From Lachnospiraceae bacterium 3-1 (GTDB lineage: Bacteria > Bacillota > Clostridia > Lachnospirales > Lachnospiraceae), in contig KE159582.1 of NCBI GenBank assembly GCA_000403255.2, forward strand, positions 298,724 through 362,723: a DNA stretch of 64,000 bases, given 5' to 3'. Under the pieces are notes generated by a model. That model was not told the DNA's origin and did not search any database. It worked only from the letters and a program-made list of their open reading frames with translations. Every line of letters starts with the position of its first letter. The stretch's first letter is position 1. Positions 46,133 to 56,024 of this stretch are shown in pieces. The translations under genes and the position numbers were made by a program.

Positions 46133-48418
46133 TTAAAGTATAGAAACGCCGCCATCGGTCTGGGTGGGTGTTTCGTTGACAGGGACTTCCTCTTGGGGAG
46201 TTTCCTTCTCAGGCATTTCCTCCTGGGGTACTTCACTATGGTTTCCATTGACTTCTTTATCAATGCTGCTTGGAGTATTTTCTATGGTATCTTCCACAGG
46301 GGGGGCCTGTTCCTCTGTACCATCCTCAGACTCCGTGGAAGTCTTAAAATAGGAAAGTACATTGGAGCTTCGGAAAATGGTATCTGAAGACCCCATCTGG
46401 TTTACCACAAGGCTGTTTGCGCCTTCTTTAAAGTTTCCCATGGAAACAATCAGTTCGGTGTCACTGACAAAGGAGGTTGAAACCTTGGCATCATTGATAA
46501 ATACCTTACTCCAGGGCGTGAAATTTGTACCATAAATGTGCAGGCCATCTTCCTGTTCCTCTAACCGTTCTGCGGTGATATCCTGAACACCCATTTGCAA
46601 CTGGGAGGCTGGATATAAGTCTTCTCCCTGGTAAGTGTAACGTTTTCCGCAGAGAATATCATATTGCAGAAGCTCCATGTCCTTAGAGAATTCCTCTGTA
46701 ATCTGATAATTGCTGTTCTGATGAAGAGAAAACATCGTTCCTTCATGAATGTTTGCTTGATCTGTGATAGCTGCAAGTAATTGGTAGGAAGTTAAATCCT
46801 GGCTTACCTTTTCCATACCAAAATTATTCCAGGTAACATATTTGGTGTTAAAAACGCTTCCACTCTTCATATCTTCATCGGTAAGTCCCATGGTAGGAAG
46901 ATGGTCGCCGAAAAAAACAACAACGGTTTTTTCCTGGCGTTTGGAAAGCATATCTGTGAGATTTGCAATGAATTTATCCACTTCATGGATTTGATTTACA
47001 TAGTATTCCCATTCGTTATTTTTTGCTTCAGTTTCTGCGCCAGTTACTGTGATTTCAGGATTCTCAATAACTTTTTCTGTAGGATAAGCCCCATGTCCCT
47101 GTACTGTGATTGTGTAAACAAAATCCTGCTGAGGGGTGGAATCCAAAGCCTTTTCTACTTCTCCAATTAAAATATCATCGGTTGGCCAGGTACCAAGAGG
47201 GGTGTATTCCTGAATATTCATCATTTCTTTGCTGATAAAGCTGTCAAAGCCCATCTGGGTAAATGCATTTCTTCGGCTGTAGAAGTTACCGCCATTATTA
47301 TGTACGACATGTGATCCATAACCTAGATTTCCCAAATCGGAAGCGATGCTTTCACAGGAAGTAGATTTTAAAATGGTTTTGTATGGGTATTCCCCAAGGC
47401 CAAAGTATTTCATTCCCATACCAGTGAGTATTTCAAATTCGGTATTTGCGGTACCTGCCCCTACGACTGGAACCGTTAAGTGACCAGAAGAGTAGTTCTG
47501 ATACAGGTTGTCAAAATTCGGAATCGGATTTTCTGAAAAATTCAGGAAGCTGATTTCCTTAGGATCAATAAAGGATTCCAATAAGACACAGATAACATTG
47601 GGAAGCTCATTGGTATCGGAAACTTCTGTATTTATTGTGGAAAGAACTTCTTCCACATTCTCCTGAGTGTAATCCCTTGGAGCCGGCATACCTTGATCTA
47701 CAACACTGGCAGAAAAGCTATATACAAATCCATAGTCTTGGTAGCCCTGGGCAATATTCTCAAAGTAATCCGCCAGAATATTGTTGCTGACTGCAGCCTG
47801 GGTTACCATGGGGATGAAAAATGCAAAAAGTCCAATTGCTGCAGTACTTGCGAAACGGTTTTGTTTTCCTTGATACTTGGGGCCATATTTCCATAATAGA
47901 ACGATGCCTAGAATGACTGCTGACACAAGAAGAATGACTGCAAGCGCTTCTCCGTTGCTGAAATAATTGCTCTGCATGGTAAACAGGTCATTGATCAGCT
48001 TCAAATCGGTATAAGTAAAAGGGGTCACCCGCTTGGCAAGGATACATCCGTTGATGGTTCCTAAAAATAACCATACGATACTGATTAAAGTACGCATCAA
48101 TGCTCTCCGGCGGAAAAAGTATACCAGATGCAGCGAGGTAAATACAATCAATGAGTTGTATAAAAATACCAGGCTCCGGTCAAACATAAACATGAATGCA
48201 CTAGAAAATGAATGCCTGGAAATCATTTCAATGAAAAAGCAGACACCGCAGGCCAAAAGGTAATGGAAAATCAAAGAATAGCGGTTCAGGAAAGCAGTCA
48301 GCTTTTCTTTCTGTTCAGGCTTCAAAAAATGCTTTCTCTCTCGGGAATTTCTTTTTTCCCGAAAAGCCTTGTATTTTGCTGTAACTTTTTGTAAAGTGTT
48401 TTTTACAGTATGAAACAT
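46133..48418 (-). CDS. LTA synthase family phosphoglycerol transferase / sulfatase
   Basis: 761 residues. Five predicted N-terminal membrane helices (about 50-225), then an extracellular alkaline-phosphatase-fold domain (about 275-600). The nucleophile Thr is near 322 (VGAGTANTEFEIL), with HNNGGNFYSRRNAF and FGDHLP holding further metal ligands. The C-terminus has an IPT/TIG-like domain (about 620-695) and a Pro/Glu/Thr-rich tail (about 700-755), an extension beyond standard LtaS. Likely polymerises or transfers glycerol-phosphate on the cell surface. RBS AAGGATGG. Only large - strand gene in the window; convergent with its neighbour. Confidence 0.92.
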   Translation of the reverse strand: MFHTVKNTLQKVTAKYKAFREKRNSRERKHFLKPEQKEKLTAFLNRYSLIFHYLLACGVCFFIEMISRHSFSSAFMFMFDRSLVFLYNSLIVFTSLHLVYFFRRRALMRTLISIVWLFLGTINGCILAKRVTPFTYTDLKLINDLFTMQSNYFSNGEALAVILLVSAVILGIVLLWKYGPKYQGKQNRFASTAAIGLFAFFIPMVTQAAVSNNILADYFENIAQGYQDYGFVYSFSASVVDQGMPAPRDYTQENVEEVLSTINTEVSDTNELPNVICVLLESFIDPKEISFLNFSENPIPNFDNLYQNYSSGHLTVPVVGAGTANTEFEILTGMGMKYFGLGEYPYKTILKSTSCESIASDLGNLGYGSHVVHNNGGNFYSRRNAFTQMGFDSFISKEMMNIQEYTPLGTWPTDDILIGEVEKALDSTPQQDFVYTITVQGHGAYPTEKVIENPEITVTGAETEAKNNEWEYYVNQIHEVDKFIANLTDMLSKRQEKTVVVFFGDHLPTMGLTDEDMKSGSVFNTKYVTWNNFGMEKVSQDLTSYQLLAAITDQANIHEGTMFSLHQNSNYQITEEFSKDMELLQYDILCGKRYTYQGEDLYPASQLQMGVQDITAERLEEQEDGLHIYGTNFTPWSKVFINDAKVSTSFVSDTELIVSMGNFKEGANSLVVNQMGSSDTIFRSSNVLSYFKTSTESEDGTEEQAPPVEDTIENTPSSIDKEVNGNHSEVPQEEMPEKETPQEEVPVNETPTQTDGGVSIL

Positions 48419-48678
48419 GTTGTCACCATCCTTAAGTTTATGTTATAAATTCTATATGTGAACTAATTGTAAACAAAGTATGAATGTATAAATTCCATAG
48501 CAAAGATTAGCTTATTTTTTTCAAAAAGTCAACGGATAAATGAAAAATTTATAGATAGGATAATAAAAATTAAGAATTTCTTTATAAAGTCAAGGAAAAT
48601 TCTTTGTAATAGCTCAATTTATAGTAGGAAAAAGGAAACAGATACCATTAATAAATGATACGGGCAGAGAGGAGAAAT

Positions 48679-49995
48679 ATGTTAAAAGAAAGAGAGATAC
48701 AAGAATTTTTAGAGGAAATAGGAAAGTTGGGCAGTGTTTTAGGATTGGACAGTATGCGGGAATTGTTGGAGGAGCTTGGAAATGTGCAAGATCAGCTGCC
48801 AATGATTCATGTTGCTGGAACCAATGGGAAAGGTTCCTTGTGCGCCATGGTATCTTCCATTTTGAAGGAGGCAGGATATCGGGTGGGAGCTTATACTTCT
48901 CCGGCGGTTTTTGACCAAAAGGAACAGTATCAGGTAAATGGAGAAGCCATCTCCCAAGAGGAATATATAGAGATCTTTACGGCTGTGAAGGAGGCTTGGG
49001 ACAGGGTAAAGGAAAGGGGCAAGGTTGTGCCCACGTTGTATGAGGTGGAAACAGCAGCGGCTTTTTTGTATTTTTACCGGAAAGAGTGTGAAATTGTTTT
49101 GCTGGAAACAGGAATGGGAGGAGCTACGGACGCTACCAATATAATAAGGAAACCTTTCGTCAGTGTACTTACTTCCATCAGTATGGACCATATGAATTTT
49201 TTGGGGAACAGCCTGGAAGAAATTGCTCGGGTAAAAGCAGGAATTATCAAAGAATATGGAAGTGTGGTGGCCATAAAGCCCAAACAAAAAGAAGTGCAGC
49301 AGGTGATCGAGGATACATGTAGAGAAAAGCATGCGTCCCTTTCCTATGCCAAGGGAGAGGACGCTGTGGGAATACACTGGGAACAGGAATGTTTGAGCTT
49401 TTCTTATGGTCAGTATGGGGAAATCCGGCTGTCTATGACGGGAGCATATCAAGTTGAGAACAGCATATGCGCCATTGAGGTAGTGGAAGCGTTGAAGAAA
49501 TTGGGGTGGAGCATCAGTCCTTCTCATGTGAAACAAGGATTGGAAAAAGCAAAATGGGAGGGAAGGTTTTCTGTCTTGTGTCAGGAGCCTTTGTTTATCA
49601 TTGACGGCGCCCACAACGAAGATGCAGTGAAAAAATTGCGGGAAACTTTGAAAATGGGTTTTACAAATGGAAAAATAATCTATATAATAGGAGTACTTGT
49701 AGATAAAGAATATGAAAAGATGTTAAAAGAGATGCTTCCATTGGCCTGGAAGGTTTTTGTGGTTACGCCAGAACATAACAGAGCATTAGACGCAAGAATT
49801 TTAGCGCAAAAGGCCAGACAGTACCATTGGGATGTTACCTGCTGTGAGACCGTTTCAGAAGCGGTGGCAGCCGCCGGAGCCTGTGCAAAGGAGGAAGGAG
49901 CGATGGTGTTAGCTTTTGGCTCACTCTCTTATTTGGGAGAACTGAGGAAAGCAGCGCTCTGTATGGAGGAAGCAAGGAGGTTTTATGATAGATAG
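48679..49995 (+). CDS. folC: folylpolyglutamate / dihydrofolate synthase
   Basis: 438 residues. Mur-ligase-like enzyme adding glutamate to folates. P-loop GTNGKGS (47-53), omega loop [19 protein letters not shown] and IDGAHNEDA. Start at 48679 follows AGAGGAGA; the upstream ATG at 48655 is not supported. First gene of the folC-folE-folP-folBK cluster, and divergent from the LTA synthase gene across a 260-bp AT-rich spacer in which I see no feature beyond the likely promoters. Confidence 0.95.
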   Translation: MLKEREIQEFLEEIGKLGSVLGLDSMRELLEELGNVQDQLPMIHVAGTNGKGSLCAMVSSILKEAGYRVGAYTSPAVFDQKEQYQVNGEAISQEEYIEIFTAVKEAWDRVKERGKVVPTLYEVETAAAFLYFYRKECEIVLLETGMGGATDATNIIRKPFVSVLTSISMDHMNFLGNSLEEIARVKAGIIKEYGSVVAIKPKQKEVQQVIEDTCREKHASLSYAKGEDAVGIHWEQECLSFSYGQYGEIRLSMTGAYQVENSICAIEVVEALKKLGWSISPSHVKQGLEKAKWEGRFSVLCQEPLFIIDGAHNEDAVKKLRETLKMGFTNGKIIYIIGVLVDKEYEKMLKEMLPLAWKVFVVTPEHNRALDARILAQKARQYHWDVTCCETVSEAVAAAGACAKEEGAMVLAFGSLSYLGELRKAALCMEEARRFYDR

Positions 49996-50545
49996 AGAGA
50001 AAATAGAACAGGCAGTCACCCTGCTGTTAGAAGGAATGGGAGAAGATGTAACAAGGGAAGGCTTAAAAGAGACCCCCAGGCGGATTGCCCGGATGTATGA
50101 GGAGATTTTTGCCGGAATCGGGCAGACGCCAGAGGAATACTTGGGGAAGACATTTTCCGTGGAGGATGGCGGGATGGTTCTGGAGAAAGGGATTGTTTTT
50201 TATTCCACTTGTGAGCACCATCTTCTTCCTTTTTATGGAAAGGCGCATATCGCTTATATCCCAGATGGAAAGGTAGTGGGATTGAGCAAGTTGGCTAGGA
50301 CGGTAGAAGTTTATGCAAGACGGCCTCAGCTTCAGGAGCGTCTTACGGTTCAGATTGCAGATGCATTGATGGAGTATTTGCAGCCCAAAGGGGTTATGGT
50401 GCTGGTGGAAGCAGAGCATATGTGTATGACGATGCGGGGCATTAAGAAACCAGGAACCCAGACTGTAACGGTGGCTGCTAGGGGAAGCTTTGCCAAGGAC
50501 AAGTCTTTGCAGGAAGAATTCTGGAGGATGCTAGAGCGGCGGTAA
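49985..50545 (+). CDS. folE: GTP cyclohydrolase I
   Basis: 186 residues. Converts GTP to 7,8-dihydroneopterin triphosphate, the first step of folate synthesis. Zinc ligands in [10 protein letters not shown] (C76, H79) and HMCMTMRG; catalytic His nearby. The N-terminus overlaps folC by 11 bases with AAGGAGG inside the folC end. Confidence 0.97.
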   Translation: MIDREKIEQAVTLLLEGMGEDVTREGLKETPRRIARMYEEIFAGIGQTPEEYLGKTFSVEDGGMVLEKGIVFYSTCEHHLLPFYGKAHIAYIPDGKVVGLSKLARTVEVYARRPQLQERLTVQIADALMEYLQPKGVMVLVEAEHMCMTMRGIKKPGTQTVTVAARGSFAKDKSLQEEFWRMLERR

Positions 50546-50555
50546 GGAGGATGAC

Positions 50556-51368
50556 ATGAAGATAGGAAACAGATTTTTTGAGGCAGAGAAGCATACCTAT
50601 ATTATGGGAATTTTGAATGTAACGCCAGATTCTTTCTCAGACGGAGGGAAATTCAACCAAAGAGACACAGCCCTTGCCCATGTGCAACAGATGATAGAGG
50701 AAGGTGCAGATCTTATTGATATCGGTGGAGAATCGACAAGGCCAGGGTATGAGCCGGTGGAAGAGGCTGAGGAAATAGAACGAACAGCGCCAATCGTAGA
50801 GCTTATAAAAAGAAGATTTGATCTTCCGGTTTCGATTGATACTTATAAGGCAGGCGTTGCCAAGGCATGTCTGGAAGCAGGAGCAGATCTGGTTAATGAT
50901 ATCTGGGGTCTAAAATATGATAAAGATTTGGCCAGACAGATTCGGGAATCAGGGGCAGCCTGTTGTCTGATGCATAATAGGAGTGAGGCAGTTTATCACA
51001 ATTTTATGGAAGAGATGAAAGAGGACTTGTTGGAATCCTTGACAATTGCCAGGGAAGCAGGAATTTCAGAGGACAAGATTATTCTTGATCCAGGGATTGG
51101 ATTTGGCAAAACTTATGAGAATAATCTGGAAGCAATCGGCAGGCTGGGGGAATTGCACAGTTTGGGATATCCTTTGCTTCTTGGAACTTCTAGAAAGTCT
51201 GTGATTGGCCTGACATTGGATGTTCCAGTAACAGAACGGGTAGAAGGAACCCTGGTGACTACCGTTCAGGCGGTTATGAATCGATGCGCATTTGTTCGGG
51301 TGCATGATGTGAAGGAAAATAAACGTGCCATTCAGATGGCGGAAGCAATCCGGGAGGGATGGCAGTAA
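50556..51368 (+). CDS. folP: dihydropteroate synthase
   Basis: 270-residue TIM barrel joining p-aminobenzoate to the pterin; target of sulfonamides. Signatures MGILNVTPDSFSDGG and DIGGESTRPGYEPV, DTYKAGVAKA, GIGFGKTYENN and the Lys/Arg/His phosphate site at the end (VRVHDVKE). Eleven bases after folE with AAGGAGG. Stop overlaps folBK start (TAATG). Confidence 0.97.
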   Translation: MKIGNRFFEAEKHTYIMGILNVTPDSFSDGGKFNQRDTALAHVQQMIEEGADLIDIGGESTRPGYEPVEEAEEIERTAPIVELIKRRFDLPVSIDTYKAGVAKACLEAGADLVNDIWGLKYDKDLARQIRESGAACCLMHNRSEAVYHNFMEEMKEDLLESLTIAREAGISEDKIILDPGIGFGKTYENNLEAIGRLGELHSLGYPLLLGTSRKSVIGLTLDVPVTERVEGTLVTTVQAVMNRCAFVRVHDVKENKRAIQMAEAIREGWQ

Positions 51369-52192
51369 TGAGGAAAGAAGCATGGGATAAAATTCATATT
51401 AAAAATCTGGAGGTATTTGGAAAGCATGGTGTGCTGCCAGAGGAAAATCGGTTGGGACAGAAGTTTCAAATCAATGCGGCACTCTATCTCCACACCAGGG
51501 AAGCAGGATTAAGGGATGATTTAAGAAAAACAATCCATTACGGAGAAGTCTCTCGCTTCATGACATCATTTATGATGGAGCATACCTTTCAGTTAATTGA
51601 GACGGCGGCAGAACAGATGGCGCGGGCGGTATTGCTTCAATTTCCTTCTATGGAAAAAATCAGATTGGAAGTTTTAAAACCCTGGGCTCCCATTGGGCTC
51701 CCTCTGGAATCTGTATCGGTGGAGATTGAACGAGGATGGCATCAGGTATTTGTGGCTATAGGCTCGAATCTGGGCGAGCGGGAGGATTACATTGCAATGG
51801 GACTGGAGGGTCTTGGGCAATGTGAGGATTGTAAGGTAGAACAAGTATCAGAAATCATTACCACCAAACCTTACGGTGTGACGGAACAGCCGGAGTTTTT
51901 GAATGGGATGATAAAATTGAAAACCTTGCTGTCGCCACAGGAATTGTTACAGGAGCTTCATAGAATTGAGCAGGAAGCTGGCCGGGAACGGCTGGTGCAC
52001 TGGGGGCCAAGAACTTTGGATTTGGATATTATTTTTTATGATGATTGGGTGATTGATACAGAGGAACTTCAAGTTCCCCATCCAGATATGCAAAATCGTG
52101 CCTTTGTGCTGCAGCCGTTGGCAGAGCTTGCGCCTTTTCTTCGACATCCACTGTTTAATAAGACAGTAACACAGATGTTAAAAGAATTATAA
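51368..52192 (+). CDS. bifunctional dihydroneopterin aldolase / HPPK
   Basis: 274-residue fusion catalysing two consecutive folate steps. Residues 1-120 are FolB (IHIKNLEVFGKHGVLPEE, ending VEIERG); residues 125-274 are FolK (VFVAIGSNLGERE, YGVTEQPEFLNG, GPRTLDLDIIFYDD). Start set at ATG 51368, nine bases after GGGAGGG; ATG 51359 would abut that site. The fusion order FolB-FolK occurs in many Clostridia. Confidence 0.95.
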   Translation: MRKEAWDKIHIKNLEVFGKHGVLPEENRLGQKFQINAALYLHTREAGLRDDLRKTIHYGEVSRFMTSFMMEHTFQLIETAAEQMARAVLLQFPSMEKIRLEVLKPWAPIGLPLESVSVEIERGWHQVFVAIGSNLGEREDYIAMGLEGLGQCEDCKVEQVSEIITTKPYGVTEQPEFLNGMIKLKTLLSPQELLQELHRIEQEAGRERLVHWGPRTLDLDIIFYDDWVIDTEELQVPHPDMQNRAFVLQPLAELAPFLRHPLFNKTVTQMLKEL

Positions 52193-52244
52193 TCGTCATT
52201 TTATATTTTAAATTCCATGTAATCGGAGGAGAGAGGTTACAGAA

Positions 52245-53177
52245 ATGTTGGAAGAACAGAGCTTTGCCTATGAAAAGACAAAAGATGGAATTCGTATTTT
52301 GCGCTGCTATGGCGTAAGCAGTAAGGTAGTAATCCCAAATGAGCTGGAAGGTCTGCCAGTGACAGAGCTTTCGGCTTATGCATTTGCCAAAGAACCGGAA
52401 AAAGAACCGGAAAATATCAGTGGTTTGCCCTGTGTCTGTGATCTGGCCTTGGAAGAGCTGTATCTTCCAGAGACAATAAGACGCCTGGGGAGATATGTTT
52501 TTTATAATTGCCTACATTTTCGAAAGCTGTCCTTTTACAGTAATATTGCTTTTATGGGGGCAGGGGGATTTATCGGATGTGAGAAATTGTCTCATCTTGT
52601 GCTGCGCCAGAAGGAAGGCCCTTCCTGTCTTCAGGAAATTCTTCAAGATTTGAAACAATCAGTGGTGGTAGATTGCTATCAAGAAGATGGAGAGCTGGAA
52701 TGTCGTCTGGTGTATCCAGAATTTTATGAGGAAGCGGTGGAGAATACTCCGGCAAGAATTATCTCTACCCAGACCCATGGAATGGGGATTCAATACCGCA
52801 ATACCTTTCAAAATACTCAAATTGTTTTTTCAGAGTATGATAAATTATTTGAAACTGGAAAATATAATATGGATTTTATAAATATGATAGAAATGTCTGT
52901 TGCAAGGCTTATGTATCCGTTGAAGCTAGAAAATTCTGCGAGGGAGCAGTACAGTAAGTGGCTGCTGAAGCATTTGAGAGAAGGAGCGGAATACTTGTTC
53001 GAACAAGGGAAATCAAAAGAGATTAGATGGCTGGCAGAAGTGTTTGTGGAAACAAGGGAGGAGCTGGAAGCGCTGCTGGAGGAGGCGAACCACAGGAAGG
53101 AAGCTGGGGAATTGAGCAGCCTTATGGATATTCTACACCGGAGATTTCCCGGAAGGCGAAAAAAGTTCACGCTATGA
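52245..53177 (+). CDS. cytoplasmic BspA-type leucine-rich-repeat protein
   Basis: 310 residues without signal peptide. Residues 1-135 contain LRR_5-type units (VVIPNELEGLPVTELSAYAF; LEELYLPETIRRLGRYVF; IAFMGAGGFIGCEKLSHLVL); residues 140-300 are a helical domain with no recognised family. Ends 30 bp before a VWA-domain protein gene, which overlaps a MoxR-type ATPase. An LRR module is a binding scaffold, so an adaptor role for the VWA/AAA pair is reasonable but inferred. Confidence 0.8.
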   Translation: MLEEQSFAYEKTKDGIRILRCYGVSSKVVIPNELEGLPVTELSAYAFAKEPEKEPENISGLPCVCDLALEELYLPETIRRLGRYVFYNCLHFRKLSFYSNIAFMGAGGFIGCEKLSHLVLRQKEGPSCLQEILQDLKQSVVVDCYQEDGELECRLVYPEFYEEAVENTPARIISTQTHGMGIQYRNTFQNTQIVFSEYDKLFETGKYNMDFINMIEMSVARLMYPLKLENSAREQYSKWLLKHLREGAEYLFEQGKSKEIRWLAEVFVETREELEALLEEANHRKEAGELSSLMDILHRRFPGRRKKFTL

Positions 53178-53207
53178 GGAAGACCAGTAAGCAGGAAGAG
53201 GTATGTG

Positions 53208-54518
53208 ATGTTTGAGGATATTTTGTTGGAGAAAGTAGATATTTGTAATGAAATCCTAAGAGACTGTAAGAATGAATTGTATCTGAATTTACGTTTTCTG
53301 GATGTAGCCCTTCATGGACTGCTGCTAGAGCCTTCTATGTCATTGCAGAGGGTGGCCACAGACGGCTTAGTATTTCGTTATAACCCGGAATTTCTCATTG
53401 AGCAGTATAAAATTGGAACAGTGCCAGTGAATCGTTGTTATCTCCATAGCATCCTTCATTGTCTCTTTGGTCATGTCTGGAAATCAAGAAAGGAAGAGGA
53501 GTTGCTTTCTTGGAATCTGGCCTGTGATATTGCTGTGGAATATATTTTGGACGGACTGCCGCTTCGGTGTCTACGCAACCCTCCGAAGCCTTACCGCAGG
53601 GCAGTATATGATGGGATTTTGAAAAAAATTCCGGTTATTCACGGGGAAGGTGTGTTTCATCTTTTGCAAAAAGCAAAGCCAGATATTCGTGTGTTGGCTA
53701 GATTGGTACAGGAATTTACGGTGGATGACCATGTCCTTTGGCAGAGAGAGCATTCTGGGCCCAAATCTCCCATGGAGCAGCAGAACCGATGGCAGGAGAT
53801 TCGGGATAAGATGGAAACGGAGCTGGAAACCTTTTCCAAGGAGGCAGCAGAGGATTCCAAGGGCTTAAAGGAGCAGCTTCGTGTGGAAAACCGAGAACGA
53901 TATGATTATCGGGACTTTTTAAAGAAATTTTGTGTGTTAAAGGAAGAGATGCAGGTGGATTTGGATAGCTTTGATTATATTTTTTATAATTATGGGATGG
54001 AATTGTATGGAAATATGCCTTTGATTGAGCATCAAGAGACCCGTGAAATGCAGAAAATTGAAGATTTTGTCATTGTAATTGATACCTCTATGTCCTGTAA
54101 GGCAGCCTTGGTGGGGAAATTTTTGGAGGAAACCTACAGTATTTTGAGCCAGTCGGAATCCTTTTATCATAGATTTTGCATTCATATTGTGCAATGTGAC
54201 GAACGGGTGCAGTCGGATGTGGTCATAGAAAGCCAAAAGCAGCTTGCGGAATATATGGAAGCGTTTGAGGTGAAGGGAATGGGAGGTACGGATTTCCGTC
54301 CAGCCTTTACCTATATCGATAGACTTCTGGAGAAAAAAGTATTTGGAAAATTGCGGGGGTTAATTTATTTTACCGACGGGTATGGCATCTATCCTTTGAA
54401 AAAACCGGTGTATGATACGGTATTTGTATTTTTTCGGGAGGATTACCAGGATGTGGATGTGCCACCCTGGGCAATAAAATTAATTTTAGGGGAAGAGGAG
54501 CTGAATTATGAATATTAA
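53208..54518 (+). CDS. VWA-domain protein with degenerate metallopeptidase-like N-terminus
   Basis: 436 residues, resembling the DUF2201 (putative metallopeptidase plus VWA-like) family. N-terminal part has LHSILHCLFGH (H80, H84, H89), an HExxH-like motif in which the catalytic Glu is Ser. The C-terminal VWA domain (about 283-430) has an intact MIDAS: DTSMSC, GGTDF and TDGYG. Start at 53208 follows GGAAGAGG. Overlaps the AAA+ ATPase gene by 11 bases, a classic MoxR-VWA pairing in which the ATPase remodels or metallates targets bound by the VWA partner. Confidence 0.85.
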   Translation: MFEDILLEKVDICNEILRDCKNELYLNLRFLDVALHGLLLEPSMSLQRVATDGLVFRYNPEFLIEQYKIGTVPVNRCYLHSILHCLFGHVWKSRKEEELLSWNLACDIAVEYILDGLPLRCLRNPPKPYRRAVYDGILKKIPVIHGEGVFHLLQKAKPDIRVLARLVQEFTVDDHVLWQREHSGPKSPMEQQNRWQEIRDKMETELETFSKEAAEDSKGLKEQLRVENRERYDYRDFLKKFCVLKEEMQVDLDSFDYIFYNYGMELYGNMPLIEHQETREMQKIEDFVIVIDTSMSCKAALVGKFLEETYSILSQSESFYHRFCIHIVQCDERVQSDVVIESQKQLAEYMEAFEVKGMGGTDFRPAFTYIDRLLEKKVFGKLRGLIYFTDGYGIYPLKKPVYDTVFVFFREDYQDVDVPPWAIKLILGEEELNYEY

Positions 54519-56013
54519 ACGAACAAAGGAAGAGATCAAAGATACCATCGAGGCTTATTTAAAAAAGGATGAGTATGGAGCCTATGAAATTCCTGTGATC
54601 CGTCAGCGGCCAGTGCTTCTCTTAGGGCCTCCCGGAGTTGGAAAAACTCAGATTATGGAGCAGATTTCAAAGGAATGCAAAATTGGACTGGTGGCCTATA
54701 CCATCACCCATCATACCAGACAGAGCGCGATTGGACTGCCCTTTATCTCCAAAAAGCAGTATGGGGGACGGGAATATGCAGTGACAGAATATACCATGAG
54801 TGAAATTGTAGCTTCGATCTATGAAAAAATGGAACAGACTGGATTAAAAGAAGGAATTCTTTTTCTGGACGAGATCAATTGTGTGTCAGAAACGCTGGCC
54901 CCTGCTATGCTGCAGTTTCTTCAATGCAAATCTTTTGGAAACCACAAAATTCCAGAGGGCTGGATCATCGTTGCAGCAGGCAATCCTCCAGAATATAACA
55001 AATCGGTACGAGAATTTGATGTGGTGACCATGGATCGGGTGAAAAAGATCCAGGTGGAGGCCGAGTTTGATGTATGGAAAGAATACGCCTATCAACAAGG
55101 GATTCATGGGGCGGTAATTTCCTATTTGAATACCAAAAAGCAGAATTTTTATCAAATGGAAACTACGGTGGATGGAAGGAATTTTGCAACGCCCCGCGGG
55201 TGGGAGGATTTGTCCGAGTTTATTGGGGCCTATGAAAAGTTAGGAAAAACCATAGACCGTGAGGTGGTGTCCCAGTATATTCAATTTCCAAAAATTGCCA
55301 AGGATTTCGCTAATTATCTGGAGTTATATGAGAAATATCAAACAGATTACCAGCTAGAGGAAATTTTCCAGGGACATTTCGATGAAGTTCTGTTAAAAAA
55401 GATTGCCCATGCTTCCTTTGACGAACGGCTCAGTGTCCTTGGTTTGATTCTTGCTAAGGTCAACGAAGAATTGAAAAAAGCAGTGCAATGGGAAGCATAT
55501 ATGGAAATGCTGCAATCCTGTTTGCTTGAATTCAAAGAGCTGACAGAGAAAGAGTCTGAAAACCGGAGCGGCCGCGAGCTTTTTCATTATGTATGTCAAA
55601 AATCAAATATAGATTATACAAATCAGAAAAAGGCGGAGCTTTTGGGAAGAGAGGATGAGGGACAGTATCATAGATTATTGCATATCCTGGATTGTTTTTT
55701 GCAAACATTGAAGCTGGAAATGCTGGAGGAAAAGGAGGAGGTATTTCGGCGGGTCAAAGAACTGTTTGAACAGGAAAACAGTCAATTTGAACAGCAGGAA
55801 GGGAAGGCGCGTCTGTTTTTGGAATATGCTTTTGATTTTCTGGAAGGCGCTTTTGGCGTTGGACAGGAGATGGTTATGTTCATTACGGAATTGAATTCCA
55901 ATTACTATAGTGTAAAATTTTTGCAGGATTGTGACTGTGAACGGTATTATCAGTATAATCAGGAATTACTTTTTGATGAAAAGCGCAGAAAATTACTGGA
56001 ACGTTTACAATAG
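54508..56013 (+). CDS. MoxR-type AAA+ ATPase
   Basis: 501 residues. AAA+ core (about 30-290): Walker A GPPGVGKT (40-47), Walker B ILFLDEIN (about 117-124), sensor 1 AAGNPPEYN, sensor 2 region ATPRGWEDLSEF. The C-terminal 210 residues are helical and lack family motifs. The pairing with the VWA gene (11-base overlap) resembles RavA-ViaA and MoxR systems, which act as chaperones. Target unknown. Confidence 0.88.
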   Translation: MNIKRTKEEIKDTIEAYLKKDEYGAYEIPVIRQRPVLLLGPPGVGKTQIMEQISKECKIGLVAYTITHHTRQSAIGLPFISKKQYGGREYAVTEYTMSEIVASIYEKMEQTGLKEGILFLDEINCVSETLAPAMLQFLQCKSFGNHKIPEGWIIVAAGNPPEYNKSVREFDVVTMDRVKKIQVEAEFDVWKEYAYQQGIHGAVISYLNTKKQNFYQMETTVDGRNFATPRGWEDLSEFIGAYEKLGKTIDREVVSQYIQFPKIAKDFANYLELYEKYQTDYQLEEIFQGHFDEVLLKKIAHASFDERLSVLGLILAKVNEELKKAVQWEAYMEMLQSCLLEFKELTEKESENRSGRELFHYVCQKSNIDYTNQKKAELLGREDEGQYHRLLHILDCFLQTLKLEMLEEKEEVFRRVKELFEQENSQFEQQEGKARLFLEYAFDFLEGAFGVGQEMVMFITELNSNYYSVKFLQDCDCERYYQYNQELLFDEKRRKLLERLQ

Positions 56014-56024
56014 AAGGAGAATTT

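Noticed and set aside
48739-49614. Long open frame antisense to folC
   Set aside because: Shadow of the folC codons; no ribosome site, Cys/His/Phe-rich nonsense composition, and folC motifs are unequivocal.
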